In this document: positions 6,198 to 11,189 of the stretch, one piece after another
How positions within the stretch are numbered: position 1 is the first letter of the stretch
Layout of the letters: each line of letters starts with the position of its first letter
Assembly: GCA_001805895.1 (NCBI GenBank)
Contig: MHHD01000019.1
Span: forward strand, 1 to 11,189
Length of the DNA: 11,189 nucleotides
Reading direction: 5' to 3'
Source of the DNA: Omnitrophica WOR_2 bacterium RIFCSPLOWO2_12_FULL_51_8
Lineage (GTDB): Bacteria > Omnitrophota > Gorgyraeia > Gygaellales > Profunditerraquicolaceae
Made by a program: the position numbers and the translations under genes
Notes under the pieces: model-generated
The model's database searches: none
The model's input: the letters and a program-made list of their open reading frames with translations, nothing else
What the model was told of the DNA's origin: nothing

Positions 6198-6909
6198 CGA
6201 TATAGAGTATACGGTTGCACACCTCGCAGGTAATCAGGCGCTCGTACATCTGGATCAGATTAGTCACCTGCGGAGGAACCAGCATATTGCAGCCGTGGCA
6301 GGAATTATTTTTGGCGCTGACAATGGCTAAGCCGTCCCGGCTCTGGAGTATCCGCTCATATTGGGCGTATATCTTCTGGTCGATTGACGGGGCGGCCTGC
6401 ATTCTCTGCGCGTCAAGCTGCGCTAAGCGGTCGTCTATCGCCTTAACCCTTTCCTCGATTTTTTTCTTCTGCTCGCTGAATAATCCCTCTTCCTCTTTGA
6501 GCCGTTGTTTCTCCCGCTCTGTCTCAGCCTTGGCCTTATCCGCCTGATCAAAAAGCTCCAGGATCTTATCTTCGATCAGCGAACCATCGGCTTTTGCGTC
6601 CTGTATCTGCAGCAGCATCACCTGGTATTCCTTGTTGGTCTTGAGCGAATAAAGCTGCCCTTGCAGTTTCTTCGCGGCTTCTTCCTTGACAGACAGTTCC
6701 AGCTCCCTTTCCTTTCTCTGCTTCTGTAAATCCAGCAGCTGCTTCTCCAGGGCCGCGAGGCGCTGTTTCTTTTCTTCAAAGGCAAGCTCTAATGCCTTTA
6801 CTTCCCCGGGCTTGGCGTCTTTCTCGCTTTTTAAAGCGTAAATCTCGCTGTCTAAAGTCTGCAGCTGCACCAGATAATGAATCTGCGATTTTAAATCAAT
6901 TGCCAGCAA
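6190..6909 (-). CDS. Coiled-coil protein with C-terminal C4 zinc ribbon (DUF164 / zf-RING_7 type)
   Basis: This is a 239-residue protein. Residues 1 to about 170 are a charged heptad-rich antiparallel coiled coil (DLKSQIHYLVQLQTLDSEI, later long K/E/Q runs with LYSLKTNKEYQVMLLQI near 85-101). The C-terminus is a zinc ribbon with CHGC and CEVC pairs about 20 residues apart and the family pattern GCNMLVPPQV between them. The reading frame runs upstream through the tRNA cluster to 7152, but that part translates tRNA. The TTG at 6907-6909 has GAGGAG six bases upstream and gives the N-terminus typical of the family, so I chose it. Homologues are proposed to act in nucleic-acid or protein-complex scaffolding, with no settled biochemical function. 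It overlaps the RNase H gene. Confidence 0.88.
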   Translation of the reverse strand: MLAIDLKSQIHYLVQLQTLDSEIYALKSEKDAKPGEVKALELAFEEKKQRLAALEKQLLDLQKQRKERELELSVKEEAAKKLQGQLYSLKTNKEYQVMLLQIQDAKADGSLIEDKILELFDQADKAKAETEREKQRLKEEEGLFSEQKKKIEERVKAIDDRLAQLDAQRMQAAPSIDQKIYAQYERILQSRDGLAIVSAKNNSCHGCNMLVPPQVTNLIQMYERLITCEVCNRILYIDE

Positions 6910-6977
6910 TTTCTGCTCCTCATCTTTAATCCCTTCCGCAAAATCCCAGACCTTTAGGCCGAGGGGGCTCCACTTAA

Positions 6978-7096
6978 TGGTGGGCGCAGAGGGACTTGAA
7001 CCTTCGACCTCTACAATGTGAATGTAGCACTCTACCCCCCGCCACAAAATGTGGCGGGTCCGCCATGTCTTATGGCGGAAACTGAGCTTAACTCTT
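6978..7096 (-). pseudogene. Degenerate tRNA-Val(CAC)-like gene split in the D-loop by a palindromic element
   Basis: Removing the 42-nt element at 7038-7079 leaves 77 nt, an ordinary tRNA length with CCA. The parts are D arm GCTC/GAGT around AGTTGGGTA, anticodon arm CTACA-TTCACAT-TGTAG with CAC at 34-36, T-loop TTCAAGT, 3' acceptor TGCGCCC, discriminator A and an encoded CCA (6978-6980). Two things argue against function. The 5' acceptor strand AAGAGTT (7090-7096) does not pair with TGCGCCC, where GGGCGCA would be expected, and the T-stem GAAGG/CCCTC has a mismatch. The neighbouring intact tRNAs lack an encoded CCA, so this copy may have a different origin. An intact tRNA-Val(CAC) ends about 10 bases upstream. 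Confidence 0.75.
7038..7079. repeat. 42-nt twin-hairpin palindromic element, copy 2 (inside the tRNA D-loop)
   Basis: In the first hairpin CCCGCCAC (7038-7045) pairs with GTGGCGGG (7051-7058) around AAAAT. In the second TCCGCCAT (7059-7066) pairs with ATGGCGGA (7072-7079) around GTCTT. Length, stem size, loop size, order and the invariant CCCGCCA / TGGCGGG / TCCGCCA / TGGCGGA cores equal those of the copy in rnpB. The innermost pair of each stem differs by a double substitution that keeps pairing. It lies between AGTT and GGGTA of the D-loop. No clear target-site duplication is seen. Confidence 0.85.
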
Positions 7097-7106
7097 TTTA
7101 TTTCAA

Positions 7107-7181
7107 TGGGCATTAGAGGATTTGAACCTCTGACCTCGTGCATGTGAGGCACGCGCTCTAACCAGGCTAAGCTAAATGCCC
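7107..7181 (-). tRNA. tRNA-Val (anticodon CAC)
   Basis: This is a complete 75-nt cloverleaf without encoded CCA. The acceptor GGGCATT pairs with AATGCCC, with discriminator A at 7107. The D arm is GCTT/GAGC around AGCCTGGTTA. The anticodon stem CGTGC/GCACG encloses loop CTCACAT, giving anticodon CAC for GUG codons. The T arm AGAGG-TTCAAAT-CCTCT is perfect. It lies 17 bases downstream of tRNA-Ile and is probably co-transcribed with it. CCA must be added by tRNA nucleotidyltransferase. Confidence 0.95.
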
Positions 7182-7198
7182 TCTTTGACTTCTCAATC

Positions 7199-7272
7199 TG
7201 GGCCCACAGGGATTCGAACCCCGGACCAAGTGATTATGAGTCACCTGCTCTGACCAGCTGAGCTATGGGCCC
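7199..7272 (-). tRNA. tRNA-Ile2 (anticodon CAT, lysidine-modified type)
   Basis: This is a complete 74-nt cloverleaf. The acceptor GGGCCCA pairs with TGGGCCC, with discriminator A at 7199 and no encoded CCA. The D arm is GCTC/GAGC around AGCTGGTCA. The anticodon arm is GGTGA-CTCATAA-TCACT, and the T arm is CGGGG-TTCGAAT-CCCTG. The CAT anticodon could mean Met or Ile, but the segment AGCAGGTGACTCATAATCAC and the following TTGGTC closely match E. coli ileX. The likely role is therefore tRNA-Ile decoding AUA after TilS makes lysidine at C34. The identity as Ile rather than elongator Met is by resemblance. Confidence 0.9.
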
Positions 7273-7374
7273 CGGAAGGCCAAAAAAACACTTAAGTTTT
7301 ATAATACTAACACAAAATTTCTCACCGGGCAAGGTAAAATTTGGGCTGGGTATTTAAAGGATTGGGTAAGCAGA
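7273..7374 (-). promoter_or_regulatory. tRNA operon leader with possible promoter
   Basis: This is the non-coding gap between the yjbQ stop and tRNA-Ile. On the minus strand it carries an AT-rich stretch with TATTAT (7301-7306) and overlapping TATAAA, about 28 bases before the tRNA 5' end, a suitable place for a -10 box. No good -35 is found at 16-18 bases; TTGCCC lies 20 bases upstream. No terminator for yjbQ is evident. The promoter call is weak. Confidence 0.3.
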
Positions 7375-7791
7375 CTAATCGCCTATTATCTTGATCAGAA
7401 CCCGCTTTTTGCGCTGGCCGTCAAATTCTCCGTAGAACACCTGTTCCCACGGGCCAAAATCAAGCTTGCCATTAGTAATCGCCGCGATTGCCTCCCTTCC
7501 CATAATCGTCCTTTTGAGATGGGCATCGGCGTTATCTTCGCCGCTCAGGTTATGTTGATATTTCTCTTTGCCATAGGGCGCAAGTTTTTCTAACCAGGCG
7601 CTGAAATCTCTGTGCAATCCTGTCTCATCATCGTTGATAAAGACAGAGCTGGTTATATGCATAGCATTCACCAGGCAAAGCCCTTCCTTAACTTGGCTTT
7701 TCCTCACTGCCTCTTCCACCTGCGGGGTGATATTGATAAACTCCTGCCTGTTTTTCGTATTAAACCATAAATATTGGGTATGGGATTTCAT
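7375..7791 (-). CDS. YjbQ family protein (UPF0047)
   Basis: This is a 138-residue small single-domain protein of the YjbQ/UPF0047 family, full length. Family motifs are AMHITSSVFINDDETGLHRD near 43-62, NADAHLKRTIMG near 86-97 with conserved His and Lys/Arg, and the C-terminal GPWEQVFYGEFDGQRKKRVLIKIIG. Members fold as a beta-sandwich trimer. Thiamin-phosphate synthase activity has been reported for some, but the cellular role is unsettled. The ATG at 7789-7791 starts five bases after the stop of the PilZ gene, without a clear SD, so translation may be coupled. It is the last protein gene before the tRNA cluster. Confidence 0.93.
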   Translation of the reverse strand: MKSHTQYLWFNTKNRQEFINITPQVEEAVRKSQVKEGLCLVNAMHITSSVFINDDETGLHRDFSAWLEKLAPYGKEKYQHNLSGEDNADAHLKRTIMGREAIAAITNGKLDFGPWEQVFYGEFDGQRKKRVLIKIIGD

Positions 7792-7796
7792 TGCGG

Positions 7797-8723
7797 CTAC
7801 ACGATATTCTCTTTTAAAAAGGCAAACAGCGCCTTTTTATCCTCGCTGCCGATGAACTCGAACGTTCCGGCAATCTCGTATTTTTTTTCCGGAGGGTTTT
7901 TCGCATCCGCCCCCTGCTCTTCCGTCACGCTCTGGACCCTTAGGACATTCACCACCACATCGATTGGCGGCTTATCCGGCTTGAGCGTGATTTTGCAGGC
8001 TAAGCTGGTATGCAGGGGCATAAAGACAGTAGAGAAAAAGGACACCCCTCCGTAATTTTTGTCCTGCGAAACAAAGGACACCCCTCCGTAGCTGATATCC
8101 TTGGTCCTGCCCTCAAAGGTTACGGCGTAGTAGTAAAAAGAAATGCACAGCTCTTTCTTAATCCTGATGAATTCCCTGCGGTCAAGGCCCATATAGGCCT
8201 TGGTCTGGATAAATTGGCTCACGTTCCTTACCTTTTCCATATCCTTGGCGTCAATATGATAGAGCTCCAGTTCCTTTAATTCCTTTTCAAAATAACGGCC
8301 GATTGCCTCGTTAATTTCGGTATAGGTGCTCACAAAGACCGCGATTTCGCATTCGGTAATCTGCTGCAGCATTTGGATTACCCCTTCGTTCAAGGGATCG
8401 GCCATGGCTACCGACAGGACATTCCCGATTTTATCTACCGGCAGGAGGGTATAAATCTTGATCCATTTCAAAGGGATCAATGCCAGTATCTCCCGGGGGA
8501 TGTTGTAGTTTTTTAAAGGCAGGTAGGCGAAGTTATACTGGTTGGAAAGGCAGTGGGCAATATCCAGCTCGCTAGCGAACCCTAAGGCGATGAGGTGCTG
8601 GCTTAAGTAGCCGCCTTTTTTCTTCTGCTCCTCCAGGGCGGCATTAAGCTGCTGGAGGGCGATCACATTGCGCTGCAGCAGGAGCTCGCCGATTTTCTTC
8701 CTCACTACCCTCAATGGCAGCAT
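7797..8723 (-). CDS. MshEN (GspE N-terminal)-PilZ protein, probable c-di-GMP receptor
   Basis: This 308-residue cytoplasmic protein has no signal peptide or membrane segment. Residues about 9-145 match the N-terminal MshEN domain of type II secretion/type IV pilus ATPases: KIGELLLQRNVIALQQLNAAL, then GGYLSQHLIALGF, then the second half LPVDKIGNVLSVAMADPLN. There is no ATPase domain. Residues about 180-305 are a PilZ domain, with RxxxR as R183-EFI-R187 and DxSxxG as D209-ISYG-G214. Both domain types bind cyclic di-GMP in characterised proteins, so this may be a two-site receptor controlling pili, secretion or surface behaviour (inference). A 12-residue unit in the PilZ domain is duplicated (YGGVSF at 212-217 and 224-229). 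ATG 8721-8723 has GGAG upstream and follows the previous stop by three bases. Confidence 0.85.
   Translation of the reverse strand: MLPLRVVRKKIGELLLQRNVIALQQLNAALEEQKKKGGYLSQHLIALGFASELDIAHCLSNQYNFAYLPLKNYNIPREILALIPLKWIKIYTLLPVDKIGNVLSVAMADPLNEGVIQMLQQITECEIAVFVSTYTEINEAIGRYFEKELKELELYHIDAKDMEKVRNVSQFIQTKAYMGLDRREFIRIKKELCISFYYYAVTFEGRTKDISYGGVSFVSQDKNYGGVSFFSTVFMPLHTSLACKITLKPDKPPIDVVVNVLRVQSVTEEQGADAKNPPEKKYEIAGTFEFIGSEDKKALFAFLKENIV
8037..8090 (-). repeat. 36-bp-period direct repeat inside the PilZ domain coding sequence
   Basis: The 18-base string AAAGGACACCCCTCCGTA (plus-strand sense) occurs at 8037-8054 and again at 8073-8090, exactly 36 bases apart, so the duplication is in frame. 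In protein it gives YGGVSFVSQDKN followed by YGGVSFFS. It lies immediately after the PilZ DxSxxG motif and lengthens the following strand/turn region by 12 residues. Confidence 0.85.
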
Positions 8724-8726
8724 AAT

Positions 8727-9131
8727 TTACTCTTCTCCTTCGGGTTTGGGGCGCGAAGGCACGATTCTGAAAGACTTCAGGCTCTCCAGGACTCTGTCTA
8801 AGTTTCTGCCGCCGTAGGAGCCGAAACTGATCTCGAAAGGAAAGCCGTCTTTGACGAAATAGATCCTCCTTGCCCATTCCACGTTGGCCTGCAGCGCTTT
8901 CGCGTCCAGGAAACTCGTATCCTTAAGCGAATAACCGACATCAGGCGATTCCTGCCGCAATGCCTCTTTGGCCTCCCTGAACCACGTTTCCACGGTGGTC
9001 TTGCGGTAATAAATGTAAAGGATCAGGTAATCCAACTGGGCAGGAGAAAGAAAGATTATATTCAATGCCGATTTTTTATTGTCCGGAGAGACAAAAAAAG
9101 CGAAACTATCCGAGTCCCTGAATTTCATCAC
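8727..9131 (-). CDS. PsbP-like/hypothetical protein, probably the 3' part of a frameshifted secreted protein
   Basis: The 134-residue frame opens MMKFRDSDSFAFFVSP and continues with a mixed alpha/beta sequence (TTVETWFREAKEAL near 45-58, FEISFGSYGGRNLDRVLESLKSF near 100-122) and an acidic tail. The YFVKDGFPFEISF...LESLKSF ending is reminiscent of PsbP-like domains; this is weak recognition. The start is poor: GTG at 9129-9131 abuts GGGAG and the next ATG (9126-9128) is only two bases from GGAGG. Reading the same frame further upstream gives GKENYLRGWEVMKF, where GWEV resembles the conserved start of such domains. That places the true N-terminus in the upstream frame (9128-9373), joined at a G5 run at 9159-9163. 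As an independent protein it has no signal peptide. The PilZ gene follows after three bases. Confidence 0.6.
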   Translation of the reverse strand: MMKFRDSDSFAFFVSPDNKKSALNIIFLSPAQLDYLILYIYYRKTTVETWFREAKEALRQESPDVGYSLKDTSFLDAKALQANVEWARRIYFVKDGFPFEISFGSYGGRNLDRVLESLKSFRIVPSRPKPEGEE

Positions 9132-9373
9132 CTCCCATCCCCGCAGATAATTCTCTTTCCCCCAGCGGCCAAGAGGCCTTTATGCTTATAGCTTTCGTTT
9201 ATCAGGCTGCTGTCGAAGGTCCGGATAAATACCGCCTGCTCGTCTTCGTCGAGTATTTGGCCCTCTATCCGGCGGCCGTCTTTGAGCGTAAAGTATTCCG
9301 CAAGGCATACGGCGGGGAAAAATAAACACCACCCCGCCAAAAAAAGAACTACCCTCTTCCCTGCTTCTCCCAT
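9128..9373 (-). CDS. Secreted small protein, probably the 5' part of a frameshifted gene
   Basis: The 81-residue frame starts directly after the rpoD stop (TAA then ATG), with GAGGG of the last rpoD codons as SD. Residues 1-25 are a clear Sec signal peptide: basic KR, hydrophobic VVLFLAGWCLFF, and a likely cut after AVCLA before EYFTLK. The mature part EYFTLKDGRRIEGQILDEDEQAVFIRTFD resembles short SH3-like beta segments found in many secreted proteins of environmental bacteria. After about residue 70 the sequence (AAGGKRIICGDGR) loses character and stops inside the next gene. Adding one base to the G5 run at 9159-9163 fuses it with 8727-9131 into one 215-residue secreted protein. Whether the break is real or a sequencing error is open. 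Confidence 0.65.
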   Translation of the reverse strand: MGEAGKRVVLFLAGWCLFFPAVCLAEYFTLKDGRRIEGQILDEDEQAVFIRTFDSSLINESYKHKGLLAAGGKRIICGDGR

Positions 9374-10924
9374 TTAATATTCCCTCTGATGCGCGAGGGT
9401 CATATCTAAGAATGAACGCAGCCTTCTCGAACGGGTGGGGTGGCGCAGTTTTTTGAGCGCCTTGGCCTCAATCTGGCGCACGCGCTCGCGGGTAACCTTG
9501 AAGATATTGCCCACTTCCTCCAGGGTGCGCGCCGCGCCGTCGGCAATGCCGAAGCGCAGGACCAGGATTTTCTTTTCCCTGTCGGTGAGCGTGCCCAGCG
9601 CAGAATTCATTTCTTCCTTAAGCATGGAACGCACTGTCTCATTTGCCGGCGAAACCGCCTTTTTGTCCTGTATAAAATCGCCGAAGTGGGTATCGCCTTC
9701 ATCGCCGATCGGCATCTGCAGTGAAATCGGTTCCTGGGCGATCTTCAGGATGGTCTTGATCTTTTCCTGCGGCAGGCGCATCTTCTGGGCGATTTCCTCA
9801 GGGATCGGCTCGCGGCCGTTTTCCTGCACGAAGACACGGGAGAAACGGATAATCTTATTGATCGTCTCGGTCATATGCACCGGGATACGGATGGTGCGCG
9901 CCTGGTCCGCGATGGAGCGGGTGATCGCCTGCCTGATCCACCAGGTAGCATAGGTGGAAAATTTATAGCCCCTCTTGTATTCAAACTTTTCCACCGCGCG
10001 CATCAGGCCGATATTGCCCTCCTGGATCAGGTCAAGAAAAGACAGCCCGCGGTTGGTGTATTTCTTGGCGATGCTCACCACCAGCCTGAGGTTCGCCTCT
10101 ACCAATTTTTTCTTGGTGCGGTTAAACTTGATCTGGGCGGATTTCATCAGCTTCATCTGGTATTTGAGCTCAGGCAAACTGCCGCCCAGTTTTCTTAAGA
10201 TGGCGCCTCTGCGGGCGTAACCGCGCCTGCCCTGCCGGGTGATGTGCTCCAGCTCTTTAATCAGCCGATTCTGCTTGCGCACCGCCGCCTCGATCACCGA
10301 GGTGGTAAAATTAAACTGCAAAAGCAAATTTATCGAACTGTTTGGACCGCGCGCGTACCTCAGGCGCTTGAGCACCCTCCTAACCTTATTGATTACGTTC
10401 TCCCTTTTGGCCTTGATATCCTCCTTGACTACTTCCTCAAAATTAATATCCCCCGCAACGATCGCGGATGCCACCGCCACGATCTCATTACGCACGAACC
10501 TGGTGGCTAAAGCCGCGCTCTTGAACCTGTCTTCGGCGCTTTCGATCTTCTTGGCTAATTCGATTTCGTTTTCCCGGGAGAGGAGCGAAATCGAGCCCAT
10601 CTGCTTTAGATACATCTTCACCGGGTCATCCAGGGGCAGAAATTTCTCCTCGCTTTTTAGCTGTTCGGCTAAAATTTCTTCCTTGAGCATCGGCTGTGCG
10701 GCGGGCTTGGCCGTATCCTTGGTCTCCCGGTTCTCGATTAATTCTATGTCTTCATTGCCCAGAATCTCAAACAGGCGGTCGATATCATCCGAGGATGAAA
10801 CATCCTGCGGCAGGAGGTCATTAACTTCGTCGTAGGTAAGAAAACCCTTCTGCCTGCCTAGGGCAATGATTTTTTCCAGGTCCTTACTGAGATATTCCTT
10901 CTTCTTCATCCGGTTAACCCCCAT
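9374..10924 (-). CDS. rpoD: Primary RNA polymerase sigma factor (sigma-70 / RpoD)
   Basis: This is the housekeeping sigma factor that directs core RNA polymerase to -35/-10 promoters. From ATG 10922-10924 it has 516 residues. Region 1.1 lies near 12-60 (EKIIALGRQKGFLTYDEVNDLLP), region 1.2 near 98-130 (DDPVKMYLKQMGSISLLSRENE), a non-conserved helical region at about 131-268, region 2 at about 270-345 (NLRLVVSIAKKYTNRGLSFLDLIQ, GNIGLMRAV, FSTYATWWIRQAI), region 3 at about 350-420 and region 4 at about 440-508 (LTDREKKILVLRFGI, VTRERVRQIEAKALKKLR as the -35 helix-turn-helix). The presence of 1.1 and the non-conserved region marks a primary sigma. It overlaps the dnaG end by 11 bases. A second ATG at 10907-10909 (MKKKEYL) is a fair alternative; GAGG seven bases before the first ATG favours the longer form. 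Confidence 0.97.
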   Translation of the reverse strand: MGVNRMKKKEYLSKDLEKIIALGRQKGFLTYDEVNDLLPQDVSSSDDIDRLFEILGNEDIELIENRETKDTAKPAAQPMLKEEILAEQLKSEEKFLPLDDPVKMYLKQMGSISLLSRENEIELAKKIESAEDRFKSAALATRFVRNEIVAVASAIVAGDINFEEVVKEDIKAKRENVINKVRRVLKRLRYARGPNSSINLLLQFNFTTSVIEAAVRKQNRLIKELEHITRQGRRGYARRGAILRKLGGSLPELKYQMKLMKSAQIKFNRTKKKLVEANLRLVVSIAKKYTNRGLSFLDLIQEGNIGLMRAVEKFEYKRGYKFSTYATWWIRQAITRSIADQARTIRIPVHMTETINKIIRFSRVFVQENGREPIPEEIAQKMRLPQEKIKTILKIAQEPISLQMPIGDEGDTHFGDFIQDKKAVSPANETVRSMLKEEMNSALGTLTDREKKILVLRFGIADGAARTLEEVGNIFKVTRERVRQIEAKALKKLRHPTRSRRLRSFLDMTLAHQREY

Positions 10925-11189
10925 TTCCCTGCCTCGTCTTGATGAGTTGATGGAATTCCTGCGTCAGGCGCTGGAGTTTCTCGCTGTCGCCTGAATCCTG
11001 GGCGAGCCTTATATCGTTATGCAGCCTTTCTTTCTTAATTTTTAAATTCTGCGATTTCAGCCGCCGGACGCAGTCGTGCAATATCTTTTCTTTATGTTCC
11101 GGCGAAGAATCTTCGGTCAAAAAAATCGATTCGCAGACGATCTGCGAGATATCTTCCCCTTCCAGCCGGTTCATCAACAGGTGCGGCTC
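10914..11189 (-). CDS. dnaG: DNA primase, C-terminal end only (runs off the window)
   Basis: The last 91 residues of a protein enter from the window edge in an open frame (EPHLLMNRLEGEDISQIV). They are helical and charged (HKEKILHDCVRRLKSQNLKIKKERLHNDIRL, then GDSEKLQRLTQEFHQLIK). This matches the usual C-terminus of DnaG, the domain that contacts the replicative helicase DnaB. Position is the stronger argument: dnaG directly before rpoD is the conserved order of the macromolecular synthesis operon, and the genes overlap by 11 bases. The catalytic TOPRIM and zinc-binding domains lie outside the window, so the assignment rests on tail and context. Confidence 0.85.
   Translation of the reverse strand, partial: EPHLLMNRLEGEDISQIVCESIFLTEDSSPEHKEKILHDCVRRLKSQNLKIKKERLHNDIRLAQDSGDSEKLQRLTQEFHQLIKTRQGNGG

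Noticed and set aside
6910..7152. Upstream extension of the zinc-ribbon reading frame
   Set aside because: The extension translates part of tRNA-Val, the tRNA pseudogene and the palindromic element. An SD-led TTG start at 6909 fits the protein family better.
7199..7272. Elongator or initiator tRNA-Met for the CAT anticodon tRNA
   Set aside because: The anticodon-arm and flanking sequence match the Ile2 (lysidine) type as in E. coli ileX, and the acceptor is fully paired at its first pair, unlike initiator tRNA.
9159..9163. Programmed -1 ribosomal frameshifting at the G5 run
   Set aside because: In the zero frame the codons are GCT GGG GGA AAG. A -1 slip of the P-site tRNA would need to re-pair with TGG, and no classic X XXY YYZ heptamer is present, so an indel is the simpler explanation.
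9311..9338. Hairpin GGCGGGG/CCCCGCC with a 14-base loop
   Set aside because: It is within the signal-peptide coding region and has no U-tract in the transcribed direction, so it is not a credible terminator.
10239..10835. Plus-strand 198-codon open frame
   Set aside because: It is antisense to the sigma factor gene, is rich in Ser/Leu as expected of a shadow frame, and shows no recognisable domain or SD.

Overview
The window looks like chromosomal backbone from an uncultivated bacterium. Every gene I can support, protein or RNA, is on the minus strand, so transcription runs from high to low coordinates. TGA is a normal stop codon (hisC, ruvA, ruvC, yebC), which points to the standard bacterial code. 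Base composition is moderate, many genes are coupled by short overlaps, and SD-led TTG starts occur. The gene mix (a dnaG-rpoD pair, a PilZ protein with a GspE-type N-terminus, and a zinc-ribbon/RNase H/rnpB locus) suggests a Candidatus Omnitrophota-like or related PVC-type genome. That placement is inference from general resemblance and was not tested.

Layout in transcription order: the 3' end of dnaG (10914-11189), then rpoD, then a small secreted protein that appears split by a one-base frameshift (8727-9373). A c-di-GMP-type MshEN-PilZ protein and a YjbQ-family protein follow. Next is a tRNA cluster: tRNA-Ile(CAT), tRNA-Val(CAC), and a broken tRNA-Val-like gene with a 42-nt double hairpin in its D-loop. 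After it come a coiled-coil zinc-ribbon protein, an RNase HI-family protein, RNase P RNA (rnpB), yebC, ruvC and ruvA. A large imperfect inverted repeat lies between ruvA and scpB. The window ends with scpB, pheA (chorismate mutase-prephenate dehydratase), hisC and the 5' part of a DAHP synthase gene.

Functionally there are four blocks: replication/transcription initiation (dnaG-rpoD), RNA processing and translation (tRNAs, RNase H, rnpB), Holliday-junction resolution (ruvC-ruvA behind yebC), and aromatic amino-acid synthesis (pheA-hisC-aroF) translationally coupled to scpB.

The most unusual signal is a pair of 42-nt elements at 5580-5621 and 7038-7079. Each is two abutting 21-nt hairpins with 8-bp stems and 5-nt loops. 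One lies inside rnpB and the other inside the D-loop of the degenerate tRNA. The two copies differ by compensatory changes in both stems. This looks like a palindromic element that inserts into structural RNA genes, similar in idea to rickettsial palindromic elements.
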